From Streptomyces abikoensis (GTDB lineage: Bacteria; Actinomycetota; Actinomycetes; Streptomycetales; Streptomycetaceae), in assembly GCF_014648775.1 (NCBI RefSeq), contig NZ_BMRT01000011.1, forward strand, positions 1 to 64,000: a stretch of DNA of 64,000 bases. Reading direction: 5' to 3'. Below the pieces are notes generated by a model. That model searched no databases, was not told the DNA's origin, and worked only from the letters and a program-made list of their open reading frames with translations. Position numbers and translations under genes: made by a program. Below are positions 57,107 through 64,000 of this stretch, one piece after another; positions within the stretch are counted from its first letter, which is position 1; every line of letters starts with the position of its first letter.

Positions 57107-57772
57107 TCAGTGCTGCGGGTGGCGGCCGACGCGGTCGTAGCGCTGGTTGTTCGTCCTGACGGACTTGTCGATCGACGTGCTGTTGTCGATCGTGGTGCTC
57201 CTGTCGACCGTATTGCTTACCTGGGACTCCGAGGTCTGCCCGCAACGGTTGTGGTTGGCCTGCTGGACGTTGGAGAGGTCCGCCGTGCCGCCCTTGCCGC
57301 CGTTGGCCGTCGCCCCCTGGTGCTGGGCGCCGTTGGTCGAACCGGAGCCGCCGCTGCCCGGGCCGCCGGCGCCGACGCCGCCCGTGCCGGGACCGCCCGA
57401 GGCCGGGCCGCTGGTGCCGCTGCCGCCCGAGGCGTCCGGGCTGCCGCCGCCGAAGACGCTGCCCCCACCGCCGGCACCGGCCGAACCGCCGCTGGCGTCA
57501 CCGCTGGAGGCGTTGCCACCCGAGCCCGTGCCGCCGGCGCCGGAACCACCCGTCCCGTCGCCGCCCACGCCGACACCCAGGAGGTCCTGCGCCTGCCGCA
57601 CCACCGCCGTTCCGCCGGAGGCGTCGACCAGGCTGGCGTTGTACGGGTTGTTGCAGTAGATGTTCGTGTAACCCTCGCCGTGCCCGGAAGCGGCCGAGGC
57701 GGTTCCGCAGCCGACACCCATGGTGGTGACGACGAGCGTGGCGGCCGCGGCGACCCGCTGGATGATGCTCAC
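57107..57772 (-). CDS. Secreted Gly/Ser-rich low-complexity protein
   Basis: 221 aa. Signal peptide about 1-28 (VAAAATLVVTTMGVGCGTASA). A head of about 40 residues contains YCNNPYNASLVDASGG; residues about 70-150 are Gly/Ser/Ala repeats; the tail SQVSNTVDRSTTIDNSTSIDKSVRTNN has regularly spaced Ser/Thr-x-x-D units. One cysteine in the head and one in the tail (RCGQTSES) could pair. Start GTG 57772 with GGAGGGG. Not a rodlin or chaplin by motif. A surface or matrix role is possible; function unknown. Confidence 0.7.
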   Translation of the reverse strand: MSIIQRVAAAATLVVTTMGVGCGTASAASGHGEGYTNIYCNNPYNASLVDASGGTAVVRQAQDLLGVGVGGDGTGGSGAGGTGSGGNASSGDASGGSAGAGGGGSVFGGGSPDASGGSGTSGPASGGPGTGGVGAGGPGSGGSGSTNGAQHQGATANGGKGGTADLSNVQQANHNRCGQTSESQVSNTVDRSTTIDNSTSIDKSVRTNNQRYDRVGRHPQH

Positions 57773-57947
57773 AGGATTCCCCTCCAGTCGACGCCGGCGC
57801 ACGTATGACCGGCGTACTTTCACTTCGAGTTAACTGCCGACCGGTGGAAGGGTGACGGGTTAAATGTGATGCGTCACCTTTACGGCATTCACCCACCCCT
57901 CCCTGGGGGCTCGAATGCCCTGAGCGACACGGCGAGATGACGGAGCG

Positions 57948-58544
57948 TTACCTCCCCGTCGGGAGTTCGCGCCCGTACGCGAGCAGCAGGAGCTCCTGGG
58001 CGGGCCTCGCCACCGTCCTGCCCGCGCCGTACGACCACTCGAGGTCGGTGGCGCGCAGTTCGACGCCGTCGAGCTTCGCCTTGAAGAACCGGAGCGTGCG
58101 CGGCTGGACGGTCCCGAACACGATCCGCAGACGCTCCTCGGGGACCCGGCGGCCGAGGCCGAGGGGGACGGTGATGTCCAGGCCGTGGACCACGTCGTGC
58201 CCGAGCGCCGCCGGGAGGCCGCCCACCGGAGGCGTCCAGGGGTGACGGGCGTTGTCCCGCAGCGCCTGGGCGATCTCGCGCGGGGACAGGGCGGCGGCGT
58301 CGCGGCGCGCGAGGCGGTCCGTCATCTTGTGGAGACCGCCGCCCGACCGGACGAGTTCCAGCGCCGTCCTGCCGAACGAGTACCGGAAGCCCTGGCTCAT
58401 GTGGGCGGCGACCTCCCGCACCCGCCAGCCCGCGCACAGCGAGGGCGCGTTCCACTGCTCCTCGGTCAGGCCGTCGAGGACATCGGCGAGTTCACACCGC
58501 TCCGACGCTATCGCCGTACGGACATCCATCGTCACGCTCGTCAT
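57948..58544 (-). CDS. Maleylpyruvate isomerase-family, mycothiol-dependent-type protein
   Basis: 198 aa four-helix DinB-like protein. The N-terminal block LTEEQWNAPSLCAGWRVREVAAHMSQGFRYSF gives the characteristic H of the metal-binding triad (AAHM), and ALGHDVVHGLDI gives a second histidine pair. This actinobacterial family includes mycothiol-dependent maleylpyruvate isomerase, but most members are uncharacterised thiol-dependent enzymes. ATG 58544 was chosen; GTG 58550 and ATG 58526 are alternatives. The divergent LysR gene probably controls it. Confidence 0.85.
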   Translation of the reverse strand: MTSVTMDVRTAIASERCELADVLDGLTEEQWNAPSLCAGWRVREVAAHMSQGFRYSFGRTALELVRSGGGLHKMTDRLARRDAAALSPREIAQALRDNARHPWTPPVGGLPAALGHDVVHGLDITVPLGLGRRVPEERLRIVFGTVQPRTLRFFKAKLDGVELRATDLEWSYGAGRTVARPAQELLLLAYGRELPTGR

Positions 58545-58572
58545 GACCACCAGCCTGATCGAGCCACCGGCC

Positions 58573-58596
58573 AGAAGTCCAAGAGCGGGTACTTCT
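58573..58596. promoter_or_regulatory. LysR-type inverted repeat between divergent genes
   Basis: AGAAGT (58573-58578) and ACTTCT (58591-58596), perfect 6-bp arms 12 bases apart, lie between the isomerase-family gene and the LysR gene, just before the LysR gene's -10 TAGAAT (58603-58608). Confidence 0.5.
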
Positions 58597-58616
58597 CGCC
58601 ACTAGAATCCCCGCTT

Positions 58617-59540
58617 ATGGAGCTCCGTCAGCTGAAGTACTTCCTCACCGTCGTCGAGGAGGCCAACTTCACCCGCGCCGCCGCCCGCCTCCACCTCGCC
58701 CAGCCGGGGGTGAGCGCCCAGATCCGGCAGCTGGAACGAGAGCTCGGGCAGACCTTGCTGGACCGCACCGGCGGCACCGTGACGACGACCGCCGTGGGCG
58801 AGGCGGTCCTGCCCTACGCCCGGGCGGCGCTCGCGGCCGTCGAGGGGCTGCGGCAGACGGTGGACGAGTTCACCGGGCTCATGCGGGGGCAGGTCACCAT
58901 CGGGCTCGTCTCGGGCGCGGTCGCCGACGGATTCGAAGTGGCCACCGTGCTGGCCGACTTCCACGAGGACCACCCACGGGTCGAGATAGCGCTCACCGAG
59001 GACACGTCCGAGCGGATGCTCGCGGCCCTGCGCCTCGGCGAACTCGACCTCGCCGTCGTCGGCCTCGCCGGTCAGGGCCCCCTGCCGGGCGTCGATCTCC
59101 AGGTCGTCGTCGACACGCCGCTGGTCGCGGCCATGGCCCCGGACGATCCGCTGCTCGCGTCCGCCGGTCGCGCCGTGCTTCCGCTGAGGGCGCTCGCCGA
59201 CCGTTCACTGATCAGCCTGCCTCGCGGCACGGGTCTGCGCGCGGTGCTCGAACACGCCTGTGAGCAGGCCGGGTTCGAGCCCCGCATCGCCTTCGAGGGC
59301 GCCGCGCCGAAGCTGCTGGCCCGGCTCGCCGCCCGTGGCCTCGGGGTGGCCGTCCTCCCCGAGCTGCCGCCCGAGGAGGCCGCCGCGCTGGGCCTGCGCA
59401 CCCTTGCCGTCACCGATCCGGGGCTCCGTGGCCGGGTCGCCCTCGCCTGGCCGGCGGACGGCCCCGCCGCCCCGGCGGCCAAGGCCCTCCTCGCGCGCAT
59501 GCGCCAGGCGTTCCCGCCGGCCCGCTCCACGCCGGTCTGA
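58617..59540 (+). CDS. LysR-family transcriptional regulator
   Basis: 307 aa. Winged HTH at 1-60 (MELRQLKYFLTVVEEANFTRAAARLHLAQPGVSAQIRQLERELGQTLLDR) and a periplasmic-binding-type effector domain (about 90-300). It diverges from the mycothiol-enzyme-type gene, its likely target. A -10 TAGAAT lies eight bases before ATG 58617 with no Shine-Dalgarno, so the transcript is probably leaderless. The inducer is unknown. Confidence 0.9.
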   Translation: MELRQLKYFLTVVEEANFTRAAARLHLAQPGVSAQIRQLERELGQTLLDRTGGTVTTTAVGEAVLPYARAALAAVEGLRQTVDEFTGLMRGQVTIGLVSGAVADGFEVATVLADFHEDHPRVEIALTEDTSERMLAALRLGELDLAVVGLAGQGPLPGVDLQVVVDTPLVAAMAPDDPLLASAGRAVLPLRALADRSLISLPRGTGLRAVLEHACEQAGFEPRIAFEGAAPKLLARLAARGLGVAVLPELPPEEAAALGLRTLAVTDPGLRGRVALAWPADGPAAPAAKALLARMRQAFPPARSTPV

Positions 59541-59708
59541 AGGAGCCGCTCCGAAGAAGCCGCGGCCGGTTCCCACTCGCCCGTCCGGCGCGGGTCGTGA
59601 CGTGGCCGTTGTGACCTGCTGGCGTGACCTGCCGGGCGACACGGTCGCCCGGCGTCCCGCACGTCTGACGCGGGCGGCAGGACCCGTCCGCTTCGACGGC
59701 ACCGACAC

Positions 59709-59732
59709 TTGCTATATTGCGCAACTATGCAA
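59709..59732 (+). promoter_or_regulatory. Tripartite dyad over the second LCP locus promoter
   Basis: TTGC-TATA-TTGCGCAA-CTAT-GCAA, with a symmetric centre at TTGCGCAA (59717-59724) and outer TTGC/GCAA arms. It overlaps the -10 TATATT (59713-59718), start site and ATG 59727, so a bound protein would block transcription. Confidence 0.75.
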
Positions 59733-60257
59733 TCCGGAATGCCGACGGCAGACCAAAGGGCCGACCCGCCGCGCCCCCGTATACGGACGACGCGGCGGGT
59801 GCCGACCCCTCGGGGCCCCGCGGCGGCCGCGCGGCACGGGAGGAGACGCTGCGGGTCGCGGGCGCGACCCCGTAGAGCGGCCCTGACCGCCGCCCTCACC
59901 GCCCTCGCGCTGCCGGTGGCCGGGATCGCCGTGGACGCGCTGACCGGTTCCGCGCCCGGCCGGGCTTTCGTGGTGACAGCGGTCGTCGCCGCGGTTCTCG
60001 CGGCCGCGACCTGCTCACGGGCGGGCGCCTGGTGGGTGGCGTACGCCCCGCCGCTGGTGGTGGCGCCGGTTACGGCGGTCGCCGAGGGGCTGAGCGGCGG
60101 CGCGGCGGAAGGCCACGGCAAGGGGTTCGCGACCGCGGCCGTGCACTGGGCCGTCAACGCCTTCCCGGCGATGGCGGCGGCCGAGGCCGCCCTCCTCGCC
60201 GTGCTGGCCGCGCGATGGATCCGGTCCCGGCGGACCACGAGGAGGAACGGTGCGTGA
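59727..60257 (+). CDS. DUF6542-type membrane protein
   Basis: 176 aa. A Pro/Arg-rich N-terminal 45 residues precede four hydrophobic segments (LTAALTALALPVAGIAVDAL; AFVVTAVVAAVLAAAT; WWVAYAPPLVVAPVTAV; AVHWAVNAFPAMAAAEAALLAVLAA), matching small DUF6542 Streptomyces proteins found next to LCP genes. The start ATG 59727 lies eight bases after TATATT, so the message is probably leaderless; ATG 59739 is the alternative. Its stop overlaps the next gene start by 8 bp, which gives translational coupling. It may help LCP function; this is inferred from linkage. Confidence 0.75.
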   Translation: MQSGMPTADQRADPPRPRIRTTRRVPTPRGPAAAARHGRRRCGSRARPRRAALTAALTALALPVAGIAVDALTGSAPGRAFVVTAVVAAVLAAATCSRAGAWWVAYAPPLVVAPVTAVAEGLSGGAAEGHGKGFATAAVHWAVNAFPAMAAAEAALLAVLAARWIRSRRTTRRNGA

Positions 60258-61563
60258 AGAGCAGGGTGCCGCACGGCACGGCGTCGAGGGGGCCGGTGGG
60301 CGGAGGCGAGGCCGGCGACGACCCGCCCGGCACCGGGGCGGCGGACGTACACCCCGCCGTACGCCCCGCGCGGTCGTCGCCGGGCGGGTCGTCGCCGGCC
60401 TCGCCTCCGCCGCCGTCCTGGCGACCAGCGGCGTCTCCTGGGCCGCGTACCGCTGGATCACGGGCGGTCTCCACACCTCCGACGCCCTCGACAGGGTCGG
60501 GCGGAACGCGCCGAGGCATCTCGACGACTCCGTCAACCTGCTGCTCATAGGCCTCGACTCCCGCAAGGACATGAACGGCGACGACCTGCCGAAGGAATTC
60601 GTCCAGGACCAGCTCCACGCGGGGTCGAGCGACATCGGCTACTACAACACCAACACCCTGATCCTGATGCACATCCCCGCCGACGGGGGAAAGGTCCAGG
60701 CGTTCTCCATCCCCCGGGACGACTACGTCCAGACCTTCAACGGCGACGGCTCGCCCCAGGGGCACTTCAAGATCAAGGAGGCGTATTCCCACGCCTACAC
60801 CGGTGCCCGGGAGCGGCTCTACCGGGAAGGCGTACGCGGCAGTGATCTGGAGGCCGGGAGCAGGGAGTCGGGCCGGGAGGCGACCCTGGCCACCGTGCAG
60901 AAGTTCCTCGGGGTGCCGATCGACCACTTCGCCGAGGTCAACCTGCTGGGCTTCTACGACATCGCCAAGGTGCTCCAGCCGATCCAGGTGTGCCTGAAGC
61001 GCCCGGTGCGCGACCGCTACTCCGGCGCCGACTTCCCCGCCGGCCTCCAGGAGCTGGACCCCAAACAGGCGCTGGCCTTCGTCCGCCAGCGGCACGGGCT
61101 GGACGGCGGCGACCTGGACCGGACCCACCGGCAGCAGGCGTTCCTCTCCTCCGTCACCCACAAGCTCAAGACCCAGGGCGTCTTCGACGACCTGGGCAAG
61201 TTGCGGGGTCTGTTCGGGGTGGTGAAGAAGGACCTGGTCGTCGACAGCAAACTGAACGTGATCGATTTCGCCCGGCAGGCCGGCAACCTCACCGGCGGCA
61301 ACGTCGAGTTCAACACCTTGCCGACGGAAGGGCCGGCGAACCGCAACAACGAGGAAGTGGAACTCGTCGACCAGGACAAGATCCGGGCCCTCGTGCGGGA
61401 GAGGATCGGCGGGTCCACCCAGTCCCCGTCCTCGTCCCCGTCCCTGTCCTCGTCTCCGCCTTCGTCTCCGTCCTCGGCCACGGCCTCGTCCCCCTCCTCG
61501 TCGCCGGGTGGCGGCTTCGCGGGCGAGTCGGTGAAGGAAGGCGGTATTCCTTGTGTCAACTGA
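60250..61563 (+). CDS. LytR-CpsA-Psr (LCP) phosphotransferase
   Basis: 437 aa. An Arg-rich N-terminus and one membrane helix (about 42-66) precede the LCP domain: NLLLIGLDSRKDMNG, FSIPRDDYVQTF (catalytic Arg region), NLLGFYDIAKVLQPIQVCL and FVRQRHGLDGGDLDRTHRQQAFL. The C-terminus is a Ser/Pro-rich linker (395-425) ending CVN with no LytR_C domain. The start GTG 60250 has GGAGG four bases upstream and overlaps the DUF6542 gene. It attaches secondary wall polymers to peptidoglycan. Its promoter is shared with the DUF6542 gene. Confidence 0.92.
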   Translation: MREEQGAARHGVEGAGGRRRGRRRPARHRGGGRTPRRTPRAVVAGRVVAGLASAAVLATSGVSWAAYRWITGGLHTSDALDRVGRNAPRHLDDSVNLLLIGLDSRKDMNGDDLPKEFVQDQLHAGSSDIGYYNTNTLILMHIPADGGKVQAFSIPRDDYVQTFNGDGSPQGHFKIKEAYSHAYTGARERLYREGVRGSDLEAGSRESGREATLATVQKFLGVPIDHFAEVNLLGFYDIAKVLQPIQVCLKRPVRDRYSGADFPAGLQELDPKQALAFVRQRHGLDGGDLDRTHRQQAFLSSVTHKLKTQGVFDDLGKLRGLFGVVKKDLVVDSKLNVIDFARQAGNLTGGNVEFNTLPTEGPANRNNEEVELVDQDKIRALVRERIGGSTQSPSSSPSLSSSPPSSPSSATASSPSSSPGGGFAGESVKEGGIPCVN

Positions 61564-61567
61564 TGCG

Positions 61568-62263
61568 CTACCAGGGCACGACCTGTCCCTTGTGGTCAAG
61601 GAAGTGGAGGCCGGGCTTCCCCTGCTGGCGCTCGATCGTCTCCGCCACCCCCGGAACGCTCTCCTCCACGCTGAGATCGGCGTCGGGCCCGCCGAGTTCG
61701 GTGCGGACCCAGCCGGGGTCCATGAGCAGCAGCGTCCGCGTGTCCTCGGCGTGGCGGGCGGCGTAGCAGCGCATCAACTGGTTCAGCGCGGATTTGCTGG
61801 CCCGGTAAAGGTCCTGTCCGCCCTCGGTGTTCAGGGAGACGCTTCCCTGGGCGGAGGACATGACGCCGATGGTCCCGGTCGGCGCGACCAGCGGGTCGAG
61901 GGACTCCACGACGCGCATCGGGCCGAGCGCGTTGGTGATCATGACTTCGGTGAACATGTCCGTCGGGACCTCACCGATCGGGATGTCGCCGCGTGTGATG
62001 GCGGCGTTGACGAAGAGCAGGTCGAGAGTGCGTCGTGCCAGCCGGTCGCGCAGCGCCGAAACCTGCTGCGGCTCGGTCATCTCCAATGACTCGACGGTCA
62101 GCCGCCCTCCCGACGCTTCGGCCAGGTCGTGGAGGCCGGTGCGCCGGCTGCCGCGGACCGTGCCGATGACGTCCCAGTCGCGACGGAGGAGCTCGGCGGC
62201 GAGCCCGAGGCCCAGGGTCCGTGAAGCGCCGACGACGAGGGCTGTCCTGCGGGCGTTGTGCAT
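61568..62263 (-). CDS. Short-chain dehydrogenase/reductase
   Basis: 231 aa. N-terminal motif ALVVGASRTLGLGLAAELLRR (GxxxGxG), the LFVNAA motif near residue 85 in place of NNAG, and the active-site YRASK (Tyr about 152) with upstream VMSSAQGS serine. The C-terminus carries DPGWVRTELGG. The size and sequence resemble single-domain SDR reductases of unknown substrate. ATG 62263 follows TTGAGGAA. Divergent from a LysR gene that probably regulates it. It ends 4 bp from the LCP stop. Confidence 0.9.
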   Translation of the reverse strand: MHNARRTALVVGASRTLGLGLAAELLRRDWDVIGTVRGSRRTGLHDLAEASGGRLTVESLEMTEPQQVSALRDRLARRTLDLLFVNAAITRGDIPIGEVPTDMFTEVMITNALGPMRVVESLDPLVAPTGTIGVMSSAQGSVSLNTEGGQDLYRASKSALNQLMRCYAARHAEDTRTLLLMDPGWVRTELGGPDADLSVEESVPGVAETIERQQGKPGLHFLDHKGQVVPW

Positions 62264-62374
62264 CTGATTCCTCAAGCAAGTAGGGGAGTTCGGGGTGTCG
62301 CGAACGCTGCAAGTCTCCGCGTGGTACCGGCCGGGCGTCCAATACCCTTCGGACCGGATTGATACCGTCACGGC

Positions 62375-63217
62375 ATGAATCTGGACGTGGAATTGGATCT
62401 GCGGAAGCTCCGCTATTTCGTCGCGGTGGCCGAGCACCTGCACTTCGGCCGGGCGGCACAGGCGCTGTTCGTCGCCCAGCCGGTCCTCAGCCGGCAGATC
62501 CGCGCGTTCGAGCGGGAGCTGGGATGCCCGTTGTTCACGCGTTCTACGCGCAGCGTCGAGCTGACGGCGGCGGGGAAACAGCTGTATGACGAGGCGTCAA
62601 GGATCACCGCGGTGGTGGACGTGGCGCTGCGGCGCGTGCGCGAGGCCCACCGGGGCGAGCAGCGGCTCGTCGTCGGCTTCTCGCCCGGCCTGCACGTGTC
62701 GGACGCGATCCGGGCGTTCACGGCGAGGCATCCGGAGGTCGAGATCGATGTCTTTCCGCTGCGCTGGTGGGAACGGGACGCGCCGCTCCGCGACGGCCGC
62801 GCGCACGTGGGGTACCTCCGGCGCCCCTTCGACGACTCGGGGCTGCGCACCGTCCCCATCGGTCACGAGACCAAGGTCGCGTGCCTGCCCGTGACGCATC
62901 CCCTGGCCGACCGCCACGCCCTCACCCTGGCCGATCTCGACGGTGAACCGGTCCTCGACGGCAGGACGGGGCGCCCGTCCTCGCTGGAGGAGAAGTTCGA
63001 GCTCATCGCCTCCGGACAGGGCATCGCGCTCGTCCCCCTCAGCGTCGCGCGCTCGTACTCCCGCCCCGCCCTCGTCTACGTGACGGTCACCGACGCCCCG
63101 CCCGTCGAGACGTGTCTCGCGGTACTGGAGAGCGGTCGCACCGGCCCCGTGCCGGACTTCCTGGACATCGCCACCGCGACGCTGCGCTCCGCGCCGCCGC
63201 TCCGTCCCTCGTGCTGA
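62375..63217 (+). CDS. LysR-family transcriptional regulator
   Basis: 280 aa. Winged HTH at about 8-68 (LDLRKLRYFVAVAEHLHFGRAAQALFVAQPVLSRQIRAFERELGCPLFTR) and an effector domain (about 95-270) shorter than usual. A TACCGT -10-like element (62363-62368) lies six bases before ATG 62375 and there is no ribosome site, so it is probably leaderless. It diverges from the SDR gene 111 bp away. Confidence 0.9.
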   Translation: MNLDVELDLRKLRYFVAVAEHLHFGRAAQALFVAQPVLSRQIRAFERELGCPLFTRSTRSVELTAAGKQLYDEASRITAVVDVALRRVREAHRGEQRLVVGFSPGLHVSDAIRAFTARHPEVEIDVFPLRWWERDAPLRDGRAHVGYLRRPFDDSGLRTVPIGHETKVACLPVTHPLADRHALTLADLDGEPVLDGRTGRPSSLEEKFELIASGQGIALVPLSVARSYSRPALVYVTVTDAPPVETCLAVLESGRTGPVPDFLDIATATLRSAPPLRPSC

Positions 63218-63309
63218 TCGCCCCTGGTCCTTGATCAGGGGTGCGTCAGGGGTGGCTCAGGGGCGTTACCGGATGCCGGGCCGGGCCCGGCGCCGGAATC
63301 ATGATCTTC

Positions 63310-64000
63310 ATGACTTCGAGCTTCCTCTCCCGCCGGGCCCTCGTGGGCGCCGCACTGTCCGCCGCTCTCCTCGCCGGTGCCACCGCTCCCGCCGCGTTCG
63401 CGGCCACGCCGCAGTCCGACGTCTCCACGGCGGCCGGGCCGGCGAGGTCCGTCGTGCCGCCGCTCGACACGGCGGCCCTGCGCGCGGCCATCTCCGACCT
63501 GGACCACCCGCAGGCCACGGCCGCACAGCTGAGAGTCGGCGGCAGGGCCGGCCAGTGGTACGGCACGGCGGGCGTGGCGGACATCAGGACGGGCGCGCCC
63601 GTCCGGGCGGACGACACCTTCCGGGCGGGCAGCATCACGAAGGTCTTCGTCGCGACGGTGGTGCTCCAGTTGTCGGCGGAGGGCCGGATCGACCTGGACA
63701 AGCCGGTCCAGGACTACCTGCCGGGCCTGCTCCCCAAGAGCTACGCGCCCATCAAGGTCTCGCAGCTCCTCAACCACACCAGCGGCCTGCCGGACGAGAG
63801 CGACGCGGGCATCCCGAAGAGGGACACCCCGGAGCGGATCCTGGAGCACCGCTACGACCAGTGGACGCCCAAGGAGATCGTGGCCACCCTGCCCGACGGC
63901 CCGATGAAGTTCACGCCCGGCACGAAGCAGGAGTACCGGGGGATGAACTACGTCCTGGCGGCCATGCTCATCGAGAAGACGACGGGCAAGCCGTACGCCA
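63310..64000 (+). CDS. Secreted serine hydrolase of the beta-lactamase/D-Ala-D-Ala carboxypeptidase family, truncated by window end
   Basis: 230 residues visible, no stop before the end. A twin-arginine-type signal (MTSSFLSRRALVGAALSAAL ... AAFAA) precedes a class C/DD-peptidase fold. The catalytic SxxK is SITK at about residues 98-101 in FRAGSITKVFVATVVLQL. Where most relatives have YSN, this protein has YRG (EYRGMNYVLAAMLIEKTTGKPY). ATG 63301 is in frame and could be the start instead. It may be a cell-wall DD-carboxypeptidase or an esterase; the missing KTG box lies outside the window. Confidence 0.88.
   Translation, partial: MTSSFLSRRALVGAALSAALLAGATAPAAFAATPQSDVSTAAGPARSVVPPLDTAALRAAISDLDHPQATAAQLRVGGRAGQWYGTAGVADIRTGAPVRADDTFRAGSITKVFVATVVLQLSAEGRIDLDKPVQDYLPGLLPKSYAPIKVSQLLNHTSGLPDESDAGIPKRDTPERILEHRYDQWTPKEIVATLPDGPMKFTPGTKQEYRGMNYVLAAMLIEKTTGKPYA

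Overview
The window is about 64 kb of very GC-rich DNA (roughly 72% G+C by eye) from a filamentous actinobacterium, almost certainly Streptomyces. The evidence is the codon bias, a chaplin-like secreted protein, a 2-methylisoborneol operon, a mycothiol-dependent isomerase-type protein, two LytR-CpsA-Psr proteins, a GntR-TetR hybrid regulator, a DUF5709 protein, and many genes that appear to be transcribed without a leader. I see no insertion sequence, phage gene, CRISPR array, rRNA or replication origin. There is one tRNA, tRNA-Thr(GGU).

Left part (1-5.1 kb): an asparaginase, aspartate ammonia-lyase and the first codons of a malic enzyme lie in one direction and form an asparagine to aspartate to fumarate route ending in the malate/pyruvate node, with a divergent Lrp-type regulator. 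A divergent organic-hydroperoxide pair (ohrR/ohr) follows. 5.4-9.1 kb holds the most distinctive unit: a family 2B encapsulin shell protein with a cyclic-nucleotide-binding-type domain, 2-methylisoborneol synthase (the expected cargo), and geranyl diphosphate 2-methyltransferase. 9.1-14.5 kb has a HAD phosphatase, a cysteine-poor chaplin-like protein, an ABC-F protein behind a leader peptide and intrinsic terminator (a candidate ribosome-mediated attenuator), a hydrolase, a signal peptidase and a small secreted ricin-type protein.

Middle (14.6-43 kb): a GntR-TetR regulator faces an FAD monooxygenase across three copies of an operator-like element. Then come assorted hydrolases, a second ABC-F protein with a long leader, an NRAMP-related transporter with an unusual metal motif plus an ArsR protein, an ABC importer built from one ATPase and one double-length permease, and a possible DmdR/IdeR iron box in front of an alpha/beta hydrolase. 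A stress-phosphatase, an amidohydrolase, a GlxA-type regulator facing a saccharopine-dehydrogenase-like protein, and a YhgE/Pip-like membrane protein facing a MerR regulator follow.

Right part (43-64 kb): an orphan secreted solute-binding protein sits behind a promoter flanked by two perfect palindromes; then an old-yellow-enzyme, a CGNR regulator, the tRNA, and a secreted Vgb-like propeller. A divergent LysR/three-gene catabolic operon (acetoacetate-decarboxylase-like, hydroxyacyl-CoA dehydrogenase, CoA-transferase) follows. Two LytR-CpsA-Psr loci carry the same tripartite dyad element over their promoters, which suggests co-regulation of cell-wall glycopolymer attachment. Between them lie an MFS pump, a ricin-type lectin, a Gly-rich secreted protein and a LysR/mycothiol-enzyme pair. 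The window ends inside a secreted serine beta-lactamase-family protein.
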